The notes below the pieces were generated by a model. The model made no database searches. It saw nothing but the letters and a program-made list of their open reading frames with translations, and had not been told where the DNA came from. A program made the translations under genes and the position numbers. From contig NZ_QKKX01000054.1 of assembly GCF_003434305.1 (NCBI RefSeq), positions 1-64,000 of the forward strand: a stretch of DNA of 64,000 nucleotides, given 5' to 3'. Shown here piece after piece: positions 34,437-42,125 of the stretch (its first letter is position 1; every line of letters starts with the position of its first letter). The stretch is from Micromonospora sp. MW-13 (GTDB lineage Bacteria; Actinomycetota; Actinomycetes; Mycobacteriales; Micromonosporaceae).

Positions 34437-35438
34437 ATGGACGTGGGGATGGCAAGGAACCGGGCAACCGGCGCGAGCGAGGGGACCGTGGGCAACGTGG
34501 ACAAGAACATCGGCATGCGAACCGACGAGGTGGCCGAGGAGCGCGACCTGGTCGGAGTCTACCTTCACGAGATCTCCCGGACGCCACTGCTGGACGCCGC
34601 CACGGAGGTCGATCTCTCCAAGGCGATCGAGGGCGGCCTCTACGCCGAGCACCTGCTCGACACCGACCGCGTTCCCGCCGGTGTCGACCGGGACGACCTG
34701 GAGCGCGTGGTCGCCGAGGGGGAGCGGGCGAAGGATCTCTTCATCCGCGCCAACCTGCGGCTGGTCGTCTCCATCGCCCGGCGCTACGTACGCTCGGGCA
34801 TGCCCATGCTCGACCTGATCCAGGAGGGCAACACCGGCCTGGTCCGGGCGGTCGAGAAGTTCGACTACGAGCGGGGCTTCAAGTTCTCCACCTACGCGAC
34901 CTGGTGGATCCGCCAGGCGATCAGCCGGGCCATCGCCCAGCAGGAGCGCACCGTGCGGCTGCCGGTGCACCTGGTCGAGGACGTCAACCGGATGCGCAAC
35001 GTGGCCCGGCAGCTCACCCGCGAGCTGGGCAGCGACCCGGAGCCGGAGCAGATCGCCGCGTCCCTCGGCGTCACCGTCGAGCGGGTCAACGAGCTGGTCC
35101 GCTGGTCGCAGGACACCGTGTCGCTGGACACCCCGGTCGGCGACGACGGCGACACCAACCTCGGCGACCTGGTCGCCGACAGCGACGCCCCGTCGCCGGA
35201 GGACATCGTCCTCACCGGGCTGGAGCGGCAGCGCATCGAGGGTCTGCTCAACCACCTCGACGACCGGTCGGCCGGCATCATGCGGGCCCGCTACGGCCTG
35301 GAGGACGGGCGGGAGCACTCGCTGACCGAGGTCGCCTCGCGCTTCTCGCTCTCCCGGGAGCGGATCCGGCAGTTGGAGATCCAGGCCCTGGGCCGGCTGC
35401 GCGAGCTGGCCCGGGCGGAGGGGTTGCAGGCCGCCTGA
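34437..35438 (+). CDS. RNA polymerase sigma factor, sigma-70 group 2 (RpoD/HrdB-like)
   Basis: This 333-residue protein directs RNA polymerase to promoters. Region 1.2 is DLVGVYLHEISRTPLL; region 2 has ANLRLVVSIARRYV, MLDLIQEGNTGLVRAVEKFD and FSTYATWWIRQAI; region 3 has RLPVHLVEDVNRM; region 4 has LTEVASRFSLSRERIRQLE. It lacks the long region 1.1 of the main sigma factor, so it is a non-essential group 2 paralogue likely used in stress or stationary phase. ATG 34437 has GGGGGAGGG. A bidirectional hairpin follows. Confidence 0.95.
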   Translation: MDVGMARNRATGASEGTVGNVDKNIGMRTDEVAEERDLVGVYLHEISRTPLLDAATEVDLSKAIEGGLYAEHLLDTDRVPAGVDRDDLERVVAEGERAKDLFIRANLRLVVSIARRYVRSGMPMLDLIQEGNTGLVRAVEKFDYERGFKFSTYATWWIRQAISRAIAQQERTVRLPVHLVEDVNRMRNVARQLTRELGSDPEPEQIAASLGVTVERVNELVRWSQDTVSLDTPVGDDGDTNLGDLVADSDAPSPEDIVLTGLERQRIEGLLNHLDDRSAGIMRARYGLEDGREHSLTEVASRFSLSRERIRQLEIQALGRLRELARAEGLQAA

Positions 35439-35455
35439 CCTGGTAACAATGACGG

Positions 35456-35494
35456 CGAACGGCCGGCGTCCGATAGGGGGACGCCGGCCGTTCG
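35456..35494. terminator. bidirectional 16-bp hairpin
   Basis: CGAACGGCCGGCGTCC and its perfect complement flank a 7-nt loop, between the convergent sigma factor and NlpC/P60 genes. Confidence 0.85.
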
Positions 35495-35512
35495 CCGTTC
35501 GTGTCGGGGCCG

Positions 35513-36502
35513 TCAGCGGACCCGGCCGTACCCGTAGGGCCTCATCAGGTCGACGTCCCGCTTCTCCACGTTGCGGCCGAAGGTGGGCGCGTGGATCACC
35601 TGGCCCCCGCCGACGTAGAGCGCGACGTGCCCGAGGCTGTTGTAGAAGACCAGGTCGCCCGGGCGCAGTTCGCTGCGGCTGATGTGGCTGACCACGCCCC
35701 ACTGCATCCTCGTGTTGTGCGGCAGCGACTTGCCGGCCGCCCGCCAGGCGGCGGAGGTGAGGCCGGAGCAGTCGTACCCGTTCGGGCCGTCGGCGGCCCA
35801 GACGTAGGGCTTGCCGAGGGCGCCGTACGCGTACCGGACCGCGGTGCCCGCCCGGCCGGAGACGGCGGGTGCCTGCTCGCCGGAACTCCCGCCCGACTTC
35901 GGCTTCGTCCTCGGCGCCGGCGGCTCGGTGGCCCGCCCGTACGCCTGACGGCGCAGCTCGTAGAGCTCGGCGAGGTCCTTTTCGATCTTCTTCTTGCCGG
36001 CGGCGAGCTGCTTGGCCTGTGCGGCCTGCTTCGCCAGCGTCGCGTCGAGCCGGGCCTTCTGGTCGAGCAGCCGGCGCTGGCTCTCGGTGAAGCCGGTGAT
36101 CCGCTGCTGGCGCTGCCGGGTGAGCTGGTCGAGGGTGTCCAGCCGGTCCAGCAGGTTGCTCGGCCCGCCCGCGCTCAGCAGCGCGTTGGCGGTGTCCAGC
36201 CGGCCCGTCTTGTACGCGGTGACGGCGATCTCGCCGACGTCCGCCCGGCTCTGTGCGGCCTGCGCCTCCAACGGCCCGATCCGGGCCGTCAGCCTCGCCG
36301 CGGCGGCCTTGTTCGCCTTGATGTCCTCGGTGAGCTTGTTGTAGGACTCGACGACCCGTTCCAGCTCGGTCGAGGACTTCTCGATCCGCTGCGTCAGCTC
36401 GGCGGGTGACGGCTCGGCCCGAGCCGGCGACGCCGGGGCGATCAGCACGGCCGCGAGGCCGGCCGCCGCCAGTGCGCGCAGCGAATTCCTGAGGGACGAC
36501 AA
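35513..36502 (-). CDS. secreted C40 family NlpC/P60 peptidoglycan hydrolase
   Basis: This protein of about 329 residues has a signal peptide (ALAAAGLAAVLIAPASPARA, cleaved near 29), a long coiled coil at about 30-185, a Pro/Ser linker and a C-terminal NlpC/P60 endopeptidase domain with catalytic C245 (YDCSGL), H292 (GHVALYV) and H304 (VIHAPT). This is the RipA-like layout in which the coiled coil controls access to a D,L-endopeptidase acting in cell separation. TTG 36502 is my start: GGAGAGGAG lies about 10 nt upstream and the signal peptide begins there. The frame stays open to 36688 without a ribosome site. Confidence 0.92.
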   Translation of the reverse strand: MSSLRNSLRALAAAGLAAVLIAPASPARAEPSPAELTQRIEKSSTELERVVESYNKLTEDIKANKAAAARLTARIGPLEAQAAQSRADVGEIAVTAYKTGRLDTANALLSAGGPSNLLDRLDTLDQLTRQRQQRITGFTESQRRLLDQKARLDATLAKQAAQAKQLAAGKKKIEKDLAELYELRRQAYGRATEPPAPRTKPKSGGSSGEQAPAVSGRAGTAVRYAYGALGKPYVWAADGPNGYDCSGLTSAAWRAAGKSLPHNTRMQWGVVSHISRSELRPGDLVFYNSLGHVALYVGGGQVIHAPTFGRNVEKRDVDLMRPYGYGRVR

Positions 36503-36990
36503 GAGCGGAGGGCTCCTCTCCCACCAGTCGCCGCGCGTCGCGGACGCCACGGCGAGCCGGCCCGGGGCTGTCCGGTTGGACGGCTGTCGACCGGTCCGGC
36601 CCGCACAACCTAACCCGGGACGGGAGTTACCCGCAGGTGAAGCAGGGGCGAAAGTGGCGAAACGACCCGGGTGTGTCGCGAGATACAATCACGTTCGGTG
36701 ACTTGTGGGCCGCGCTCCGGCGCAGCCGGTGGGGTCGGATGCGCCGAACGGGCGTTCCGTGGCTTTCGTCGTTCTGGGCGGATGACGCCGGACGCGAGGG
36801 GTAATAGCCGGATAAGCCGGAATTGGTGGCCTCTTGCCGGCGCGGTGGGGATCGCGGGACCGCGCCGCGGACCGGAAAACCGGGCTTGGGCTGGCCCGAC
36901 GGTCAGAGAATGGAGCGGAGCCGGGAATCCCGTAGGCGTCGACCGGCGCCGCGGGGACCGCTCCCGGCCCCTCAGCCGTGGGAGACAGCC
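36503..36990. other. 488-bp divergent intergenic region
   Basis: It separates the NlpC/P60 gene (minus) from the DUF6232-like gene (plus). No protein-like frame is present. On the minus strand the 150 nt before the hydrolase contain a compact repeat-rich stretch (GGGTAACTCCCG, CCCGGGTTAGG) that could fold. I could not match it to a riboswitch consensus by eye. Confidence 0.45.
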
Positions 36991-37521
36991 GTGATCCGAG
37001 ATGGCTCCGCCACCCGCCAGCGCCGGTCACCGAGGGTGACCCCCGCGCCCCCTGCCCTGCTCTACGCCCAGCCCGGGATCGTCGTGACGGCGGACCGGTT
37101 CACCGTCGGCCGCAGCAGCTTCGCGATCGCCGAGTTGACCCACCTGCACACCACCCGGGGCCCGCACGACCGGCTCGCCGTCCGGGCCGTGGCGGTGACC
37201 GCCGTCATGATCGCCGGGGTGGGGCTGGTGCTCGGCTTCACCGGCGGCCTGCAACGGCTGACCGCCGGGGCGTACCTGGCCCTCGGGACGGTGGCCCTGC
37301 TGCCCGTGCTGCTCGCGCTGGCCGGCGACCGCTGGCGTCCGCCGCCGTACGAGCTGTGGGGCTGGCACCGGGGCGTCGAGGTGCTGCTGTTCAGCAGCGA
37401 CGACCAGCGGCAGTTCGGGCAGGTCAGCCGCGCCGTGCACCGGGCCCGCGAGGGCGTGCGGTACGGCGGCTGGGGCGCCGCGCCGGCCACCGCCGAGGAG
37501 TTCTGGCGCCCGGACCGCTGA
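36991..37521 (+). CDS. small membrane protein, DUF6232-like
   Basis: This 176-residue protein opens its domain with LLYAQPGIVVTADRFTVGRS and SSFAIAELTHLHTTRGPHD, then has two transmembrane helices (VAVTAVMIAGVGLVLGFTGG, and LALGTVALLPVLLALAG) and a C-terminal cytoplasmic segment WGWHRGVEVLLFSSDDQRQF. This layout fits the actinobacterial DUF6232 family of unknown function. GTG 36991 has GGAGA upstream. It is a single gene, convergent with the DUF3817 gene. Confidence 0.75.
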   Translation: MIRDGSATRQRRSPRVTPAPPALLYAQPGIVVTADRFTVGRSSFAIAELTHLHTTRGPHDRLAVRAVAVTAVMIAGVGLVLGFTGGLQRLTAGAYLALGTVALLPVLLALAGDRWRPPPYELWGWHRGVEVLLFSSDDQRQFGQVSRAVHRAREGVRYGGWGAAPATAEEFWRPDR

Positions 37522-37537
37522 CCCGGCCGGGTCAGCC

Positions 37538-37864
37538 TCAGCCGGCGACCGGCTCCGGGGTGCGGGTGGGCTGGGGGGCCACCCAGTGGCTCACCCGCCG
37601 CTCGGCGTAGAAGGACACGAAGGGCACCGTGCCGGCGAGCATCACCAGCAGCATCCGCTTCAGCGGCCAGTCCGCCCGGCGGGACAGGTCGAACGTCGCC
37701 GCCAGGTAGAGCATGTAGAGCCAGCCGTGCGCGGTCCCGACGACCGCGACCACCGTCGGCTCGTCGAACCCGTATTTCAGCGGCATGCCGATCAGGACCA
37801 GCACGGCCAGCGCCACGCCCACGATCCAGGCGATCGCGCGGTACCGGGTAAGGGCTCCGCCCAC
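37538..37864 (-). CDS. DUF3817 membrane protein
   Basis: This 108-residue integral membrane protein has three helices (IAWIVGVALAVLVLIGMPLK first). The DUF3817 signature is GTAHGWLYMLYLAATFDLSR and PLKRMLLVMLAGTVPFVSFY. The function of the family is unknown; it is widespread in actinobacteria. The start is GTG 37864 with GGAAGG. It lies 50 bp downstream of another small membrane protein gene on the same strand. Confidence 0.85.
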   Translation of the reverse strand: MGGALTRYRAIAWIVGVALAVLVLIGMPLKYGFDEPTVVAVVGTAHGWLYMLYLAATFDLSRRADWPLKRMLLVMLAGTVPFVSFYAERRVSHWVAPQPTRTPEPVAG

Positions 37865-37914
37865 CTTCGTCCGTCCTTCCGAACCGGCCTCGGCCGGGTA
37901 GTCGCGTACCGGCG

Positions 37915-38379
37915 TCAGCCGGGATAGTCACCGGGCCGGGCGCCCGGATTGGCGTTCAACCAGGCCAGGTAGCGGTTGTACGCGGCCAGGTCGGCGTCCT
38001 CGGGCCCGCCGGTCGGCGTCGCCGCCACCCGGGCGACCCGCACGGGTCGGCGTACCCCCGTCGGGGCGCCGGACGACGGGGCCGCGCCGGCCGGGGCCGC
38101 CGGGCCCGGGGCCGCGCCGGCCGGGACGTCGCCGCCCGCCTGCTCGCCGGCCGTCGGTGGCCCGTCGGCGGCGGAGCGCAGGGTGTGTCGCAGTTCACGC
38201 CACCAGACGAAGACGACGAACGCCGCGAAGACCGGCCACTCGATGGCGTAGCCCCAGCTGATGGAGTTGCCGTCGGCGGCCCGGGTGATCTGCCACCAGC
38301 CCAGCCCGAGAAAGCCGACGACCAGCACGACCATGGCCACGTGGCGGGCGATCCACGCCGGTGTCCAGAGCCGCTTCAT
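37915..38379 (-). CDS. conserved small membrane protein of unknown function
   Basis: This 154-residue protein has two N-terminal transmembrane helices (HVAMVVLVVGFLGLGWWQI, and WGYAIEWPVFAAFVVFVWW), then a Pro/Ala-rich linker and a conserved ending DLAAYNRYLAWLNANPGARP. The AYNxYLAWLN tail is common to actinobacterial proteins encoded beside DUF3817 genes, supporting a shared operon. Function unknown. ATG 38379 has only a weak ribosome site. Confidence 0.7.
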   Translation of the reverse strand: MKRLWTPAWIARHVAMVVLVVGFLGLGWWQITRAADGNSISWGYAIEWPVFAAFVVFVWWRELRHTLRSAADGPPTAGEQAGGDVPAGAAPGPAAPAGAAPSSGAPTGVRRPVRVARVAATPTGGPEDADLAAYNRYLAWLNANPGARPGDYPG

Positions 38380-38500
38380 GGGTTCGAGGGTACCGGGAGC
38401 CGGGGCGTTCTCCGACGCGGCGTCGTAGTCCGGGGGTTTGGTGGTGGCCGGTGTGGGCATCCGTCTAGACGCCAGCCCAGACGAGACGAGGGGGGCGACG

Positions 38501-38812
38501 ATGACCGAATCAGTGCGGCAGCCCGGCGGCCCGGTCGAAGCCAGCCCGGAGCAGCGGCTGCCCGAGTGGGACGGCGACCACGTCCACGACATGTCCGCCG
38601 ACGGCGAGCTGGGGATCGACCCCGCCGAACTCGCCGACGAGGACCTGATCCGCGAGATGCACAGCCTGCACCGCACCCGGCTCGACACGCTGCGGCACGC
38701 GGCGGACTCGGCGCTCGCGAACCACCTGCGCCGTACGGCGGAACTGGAGACCGAGTACCTGGCCCGGCACCCGGGACGCGAGGTCGACCCGGCCCGGTTG
38801 CGGGACGAGTGA
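38501..38812 (+). CDS. DUF6158-like small protein
   Basis: This 103-residue soluble protein is acidic and helical, with LADEDLIREMHSLHRTRLDT and LANHLRRTAELETEYLARHP blocks that resemble DUF6158. GAGGGGGG precedes the ATG. The stop shares one base with the next gene's ATG (TGATG), so the pair is coupled. Role unknown. Confidence 0.7.
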   Translation: MTESVRQPGGPVEASPEQRLPEWDGDHVHDMSADGELGIDPAELADEDLIREMHSLHRTRLDTLRHAADSALANHLRRTAELETEYLARHPGREVDPARLRDE

Positions 38813-39147
38813 TGGGGGCGCACGCGGAGCGCGGCATGTCCGCGCCGCCCGAGGTGGTGTTCAGCACGGCGACCGACCCGGACCGGGCCGCCGCGTGGCT
38901 GCCCCAGCCGCTGCGGTCCGACGGCGCGAGCCGCCCCGACGTCAGCACCGGGCCGCTGCGGGCCCGGTGGGCCAGCGCCTCCGCCCCCGAGTGGTCGGCC
39001 GAGATCCGGGTGGAGCCCGCGGACGCCGGGGGCGCCCTGGTCCGGCTGGACCTGGCCGGGGCGTCCGGCCAGGCGGATCCGGGGCTGGCCGACGAGACAC
39101 TGGCCAACCTCGCCCGCGAGGTGGCCGACAACCTGACCGCCGGCTGA
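38812..39147 (+). CDS. SRPBCC-like small protein
   Basis: This 111-residue protein has a pattern reminiscent of a short START/SRPBCC (polyketide cyclase-like) domain: PPEVVFSTATDPDRAAAWLP at the N-terminus, beta-strand-like middle and a terminal amphipathic helix (LADETLANLAREVADNLTAG). It is shorter than usual members, so ligand binding is uncertain. It overlaps the preceding stop. Confidence 0.6.
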   Translation: MGAHAERGMSAPPEVVFSTATDPDRAAAWLPQPLRSDGASRPDVSTGPLRARWASASAPEWSAEIRVEPADAGGALVRLDLAGASGQADPGLADETLANLAREVADNLTAG

Positions 39148-39201
39148 GCCGGTCGCCGGACCCGCCGCCGGCGGCCCGCGCACAGAACGAGGAGACCGGG
39201 T

Positions 39202-39741
39202 TTGAGCGACAGCAGCCTGAGGCAGAAGGTGGCGCGGCTGCGCCAGGCGTACGCGCCGCACGAGCACCGCCCGCTCGGCGGCTACCTGGTGGCGATGGGC
39301 ACCTACGCGGGGGTGACCGCGATGCTCGCCGCACTGGTCAGGGCGACCGGCCGGCCGGTGCCGGAGCGGCCCAGCCCGGCCGACGTGCTGCTGCTCTCCG
39401 TCGCCACCCACAAGCTGAGCCGGCTGCTGTCGAAGGACGCGGTGACCAGCCCGCTGCGCGCCCCGTTCACCCGGTACGACCGCCCGATCGGCTCCGGCGA
39501 GGTGATGGAGCAGGTCCGGGACTCGGGCAGCCCCACCCGGCACGCCATCGGGGAGCTGCTGAGCTGCCCGTTCTGCCTGGCGGTCTGGGTGGCCACCGGG
39601 CTGACCGGCGGCCTGGTGCTGGCCCCCCGGCTGACCCGGCTGGTGGCCACCGCGCTGACCGCGGTGGCGGCCTCCGACTTCCTCCAGATGGGCTACGCCG
39701 TCGCCCAGCAGGCCGCCGAGGGCGGTCACGACAAGGACTGA
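39202..39741 (+). CDS. DUF1360 membrane protein
   Basis: This 179-residue protein has two to three membrane segments. DUF1360 hallmarks are LLLSVATHKLSRLLSKDAVT, then APFTRYDRP and GELLSCPFCLAVWVATG with the conserved CPFC pair. Homologues occur in spore-forming and actinobacterial genomes; function unknown. The start is TTG 39202 with GAGGAGA 9 nt upstream. Confidence 0.85.
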   Translation: MSDSSLRQKVARLRQAYAPHEHRPLGGYLVAMGTYAGVTAMLAALVRATGRPVPERPSPADVLLLSVATHKLSRLLSKDAVTSPLRAPFTRYDRPIGSGEVMEQVRDSGSPTRHAIGELLSCPFCLAVWVATGLTGGLVLAPRLTRLVATALTAVAASDFLQMGYAVAQQAAEGGHDKD

Positions 39742-39791
39742 ACCGGGTACGGGGGAGGGGTCGGGGCCGCCCGGCCGCTCCCCGTCCGGCG

Positions 39792-39992
39792 TCAGCGCTG
39801 CATGCCGGACCAGCCGTGCGGCGACTCCGGCTCGCGCTCCTCATCGTCCTCGTCGCCGGTGATGATGTCCCGGTCGACGGCGGTGCGGTCGTGCTCGTCG
39901 GCGAAGTCCGGTTCGGGGGTGCTGTCCCTGCCCTCCGGCGGCTGGCCGAGCGCCGGGACGTGCGCCTCCCGCTGCTCCTCGCGATCGGTCAT
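39792..39992 (-). CDS. small acidic hypothetical protein
   Basis: A 66-residue, very acidic, probably disordered protein (DEHDRTAVDRDIITGDEDDE). GAGAGGA lies upstream of ATG 39992. It is supported by composition and start context only; I recognise no family. Confidence 0.5.
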   Translation of the reverse strand: MTDREEQREAHVPALGQPPEGRDSTPEPDFADEHDRTAVDRDIITGDEDDEEREPESPHGWSGMQR

Positions 39993-40096
39993 CCTCGCTG
40001 TCCTCTCCGTGGTCGTGCGGGACCGGTGCGTCGGCCGGGCCGGGTGGTGGCGTCGTGCCGCTGCGGGGCCGGCTCGTGCCGCCCGGATCCGAGGCG

Positions 40097-40393
40097 TCAG
40101 GCGGGCGACCCGCCCAGCAGGTCGGCGGCCTCGTCCACCGCGTACTCGCCCTCGGGCAGGGCGGCGATCCGGGTGAGCAGCGCCGCGGCCAGCTCGGCGG
40201 CGACGGCCCGGCGGTAGATGTCCGCCTGGCTGATCCGCTCCTGGCCGTGGTAGATCTCGTCGAGCAGTTCGTCGAGCGGCCGGGTGTCCGGCTCGGTGTC
40301 GCCGGCCGGCTCGGTGTCGGCGGGCAGATCGGTGTCGGCGGCCAGCTCGGCGTCGTCCACGGGTGCGTCCGTCACGGATGGGTCGTCGGTCAC
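40097..40393 (-). CDS. hypothetical protein with acidic N-terminus
   Basis: This 98-residue protein has a disordered N-terminus of Asp/Thr/Pro repeats (DTDLPADTEPAGDTEPDT). The C-terminal helical part, LDELLDEIYHGQERISQADI then YRRAVAAELAAALLTRIAAL, is protein-like and similar in feel to small actinobacterial regulators. The start is GTG 40393. Function unknown. Confidence 0.6.
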   Translation of the reverse strand: MTDDPSVTDAPVDDAELAADTDLPADTEPAGDTEPDTRPLDELLDEIYHGQERISQADIYRRAVAAELAAALLTRIAALPEGEYAVDEAADLLGGSPA

Positions 40394-40525
40394 GACGGTC
40401 GGCTACCCGAGCCGGAAACGGTCAAACGTCACCCGGCCCGACTAGGCCCCCGGCTCGGCCGGGTGTGGTGACGGCCGTCACATTCGGGGCCCGGAACACC
40501 AACCGGGCCCCGCCGGTTGTGGGGT

Positions 40526-40635
40526 GTGTCGGTGTGCCCAGTGTCCCCGGGCCTCACCTGAATTGCCTTCGCGGAACACCGTCCGGCTGGAGCCGCGTCG
40601 CGCCACGCGCCGAGAGGCGACCTGCACACCGACAC
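40526..40635. repeat. 12-bp perfect inverted repeat, 86 bp apart
   Basis: GTGTCGGTGTGC (40526-40537) and its complement (40624-40635) could close a large stem on the far side of the aroF terminator. The surrounding 40394-40716 intergenic region (323 bp) has no supported gene. Confidence 0.6.
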
Positions 40636-40636
40636 C

Positions 40637-40673
40637 CAGTGGTGCCCCCGACCTCCGGCCGGGGGCACCACTG
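40637..40673 (-). terminator. perfect 13-bp terminator of the DAHP synthase gene
   Basis: CAGTGGTGCCCCC and its complement flank an 11-nt loop, 43 bp after the DAHP synthase stop. Confidence 0.8.
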
Positions 40674-40716
40674 CCTTCCCCCTCCCCGCGGAGCCGGCGG
40701 TGGGTGGGGATGGGGT

Positions 40717-41811
40717 TTAGGCCGGGGTGGTGAGGGGGGCCGTGGTGGTGCGGCGGGTGCGGACGGCGGCGGCGAGGGTGGCGAGGACCTCTTCCGTGGT
40801 GTCCCAGCCGAGGCAGGCGTCGGTGACGGAGCGGCCGTACTCCAGCTCGCGGGTGGGGTCGAGGTCCTGCCGGCCGGGGAGCAGGAAGCTCTCCAGCATG
40901 ATGCCGACGATGCCCCGCTGGCCGGCGGAGAGCTGGTCCGCGACGTCGGCGGCGACCAGCGGCTGGCGGCGGTGGTCCTTGCCGCTGTTGGCGTGGCTCG
41001 CGTCGACCACCACCCGCTCCGGGAGGCCGGCCGCGCGGAGCAGGTCCAGCGCCCCGGCCACCGAGGCGGCGTCGTAGTTCGGGCCGTCGTTGCCGCCGCG
41101 CAGCACGAGGTGGCCGTCGGCGTTGCCCCGGGTGTGCATGATCGCCGGGGTGCCGGAGACGTCGATGCCGGGGAAGACGTGCGGGACGCCGGCCGCCCGG
41201 ATGGCGTCCACGGCGGTGCCGATGCTGCCGTCGGGGCGGTTCTTCATGCCGATCGGCATGGACAGGCCGGAGGCGAGCTGCCGGTGCACCTGGCTCTCCA
41301 CCGTGCGGGCGCCGATCGCCCCCCAGGCCACCGTGTCGGCGATGTACTGCGGGGTGATCGGGTCGAGGAACTCGCAGCCCACCGGCAGGCCCAGCCGCAG
41401 CACGTCCAGCAGCAGCGCGCGGGCGGTGCGCAGGCCGGTGTTCACGTCGCCCGAGCCGTCCAGCCCGGGGTCGTTGATCAGGCCCTTCCAGCCGACCGTG
41501 GAGCGCGGCTTCTCGAAGTACACCCGCATCACGATCAGCAGGTCGTCGGCGAGCCGGTCCGCAGTCTCCCGCAGCCTGGCCGCGTAGTCGAGGGCGGCGG
41601 CCGGGTCGTGCACCGAGCACGGTCCGACCACCACCAGCAGCCGGTCGTCGGCCCGGTCGAGCACCCGGCCGACCGCGCGCCGGCCGTCGAGCACGGCCTC
41701 GGTGAGCGGGGCGTCCAGCGGCAGGTGGTGGTGCAGCAGGGCCGGGGTGGTCAACGGCACGACGCGATCGATCCGCTGGTCGATGACGCGATGGCTGTCC
41801 GGGGTGGTCAC
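40717..41811 (-). CDS. aroF: class I 3-deoxy-7-phosphoheptulonate (DAHP) synthase
   Basis: This 364-residue enzyme condenses phosphoenolpyruvate with erythrose 4-phosphate, the first step of the shikimate pathway. Class I (AroF/G/H) motifs: LLVVVGPCSVHDPAAALDYA, MRVYFEKPRSTVGWKGLIND, GLPVGCEFLDPITPQYIADT, MPIGMKNRPDGSIGTA, VVVDASHANSGKDH and GVMLESFL-like GIMLESFLLPGRQDL. Most actinobacteria also carry the class II enzyme, so this is one of probably two. GTG 41811 has GGAAGGAA; earlier in-frame codons to 41880 belong to the leader. Expression should be under attenuation by the aromatic leader peptide at 41930-41995. Confidence 0.96.
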   Translation of the reverse strand: MTTPDSHRVIDQRIDRVVPLTTPALLHHHLPLDAPLTEAVLDGRRAVGRVLDRADDRLLVVVGPCSVHDPAAALDYAARLRETADRLADDLLIVMRVYFEKPRSTVGWKGLINDPGLDGSGDVNTGLRTARALLLDVLRLGLPVGCEFLDPITPQYIADTVAWGAIGARTVESQVHRQLASGLSMPIGMKNRPDGSIGTAVDAIRAAGVPHVFPGIDVSGTPAIMHTRGNADGHLVLRGGNDGPNYDAASVAGALDLLRAAGLPERVVVDASHANSGKDHRRQPLVAADVADQLSAGQRGIVGIMLESFLLPGRQDLDPTRELEYGRSVTDACLGWDTTEEVLATLAAAVRTRRTTTAPLTTPA

Positions 41812-41878
41812 GGTGGGGTTCCTTCCGCCGACCGTGCCCCGGGGCCGGCGCCCGAGGTCGAGCCGGCTGCTCGTACGC

Positions 41879-41906
41879 AAAAGGGCAGGAACCCGTGTCC
41901 CTGCCC
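41879..41906 (-). terminator. leader terminator (attenuator) of aroF
   Basis: On the minus strand GGGCAGG and CCTGCCC pair around a 10-nt loop and are followed at once by TTTT, then the aroF ribosome site about 60 nt on. A T-tract after a hairpin is rare in this GC-rich DNA, so this is a genuine intrinsic terminator placed before the gene it controls. Confidence 0.75.
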
Positions 41907-41929
41907 GGCCGGCTCGAAGAGGAGTGACG

Positions 41930-41995
41930 TCAGATCATGGTGAAGTCACCGGCTCCTCCAGCCGGCTGCCTAAACCATCGATACCACCGCGTCAC
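41930..41995 (-). CDS. aromatic-codon-rich leader peptide of the aroF attenuator
   Basis: A 21-codon ORF starting GTG ACG and reading MTRWYRWFRQ, then a Gly/Ala stretch and FTMI, with TGA at 41930. Four of residues 4-8 are Trp, Tyr, Trp and Phe, the end products of the shikimate pathway. This is the hallmark of ribosome-mediated attenuation: scarce charged aromatic tRNAs stall the ribosome and prevent the downstream terminator at 41879-41906. A possible -10 (TACGCT) ends 7 nt before the GTG, so the leader mRNA may be leaderless. A GTGAC/GTCAC stem lies between the ORF and the terminator. Too short for normal gene calling. Confidence 0.75.
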   Translation of the reverse strand: MTRWYRWFRQPAGGAGDFTMI

Positions 41996-42066
41996 GGCGA
42001 CCAGCGTACCCGACGCGGCGGGAGAGACTCATCCGACCGTCGGCAAAGCCTCGCCTGGCGTTCACC

Positions 42067-42078
42067 TCCATCGATGGA
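42067..42078. promoter_or_regulatory. 12-bp palindrome upstream of the PhoX-like gene
   Basis: TCCATCGATGGA is perfectly palindromic and 48 bp before the start codon. The half CCATCGAT recurs at 41975-41982 inside the aroF leader. GTTCACC (42060-42066), one PHO-box-like unit, abuts it, but no second unit follows. Confidence 0.4.
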
Positions 42079-42125
42079 ATGGTCGGTAGCCTCGACGGCA
42101 CCACGCCATCTCCGGGGAGGTTCGA

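Noticed and set aside
42060..42080. PHO box for the PhoX-like gene
   Set aside because: Only one GTTCACC unit is present; PhoP sites need direct repeats at 11-bp spacing.
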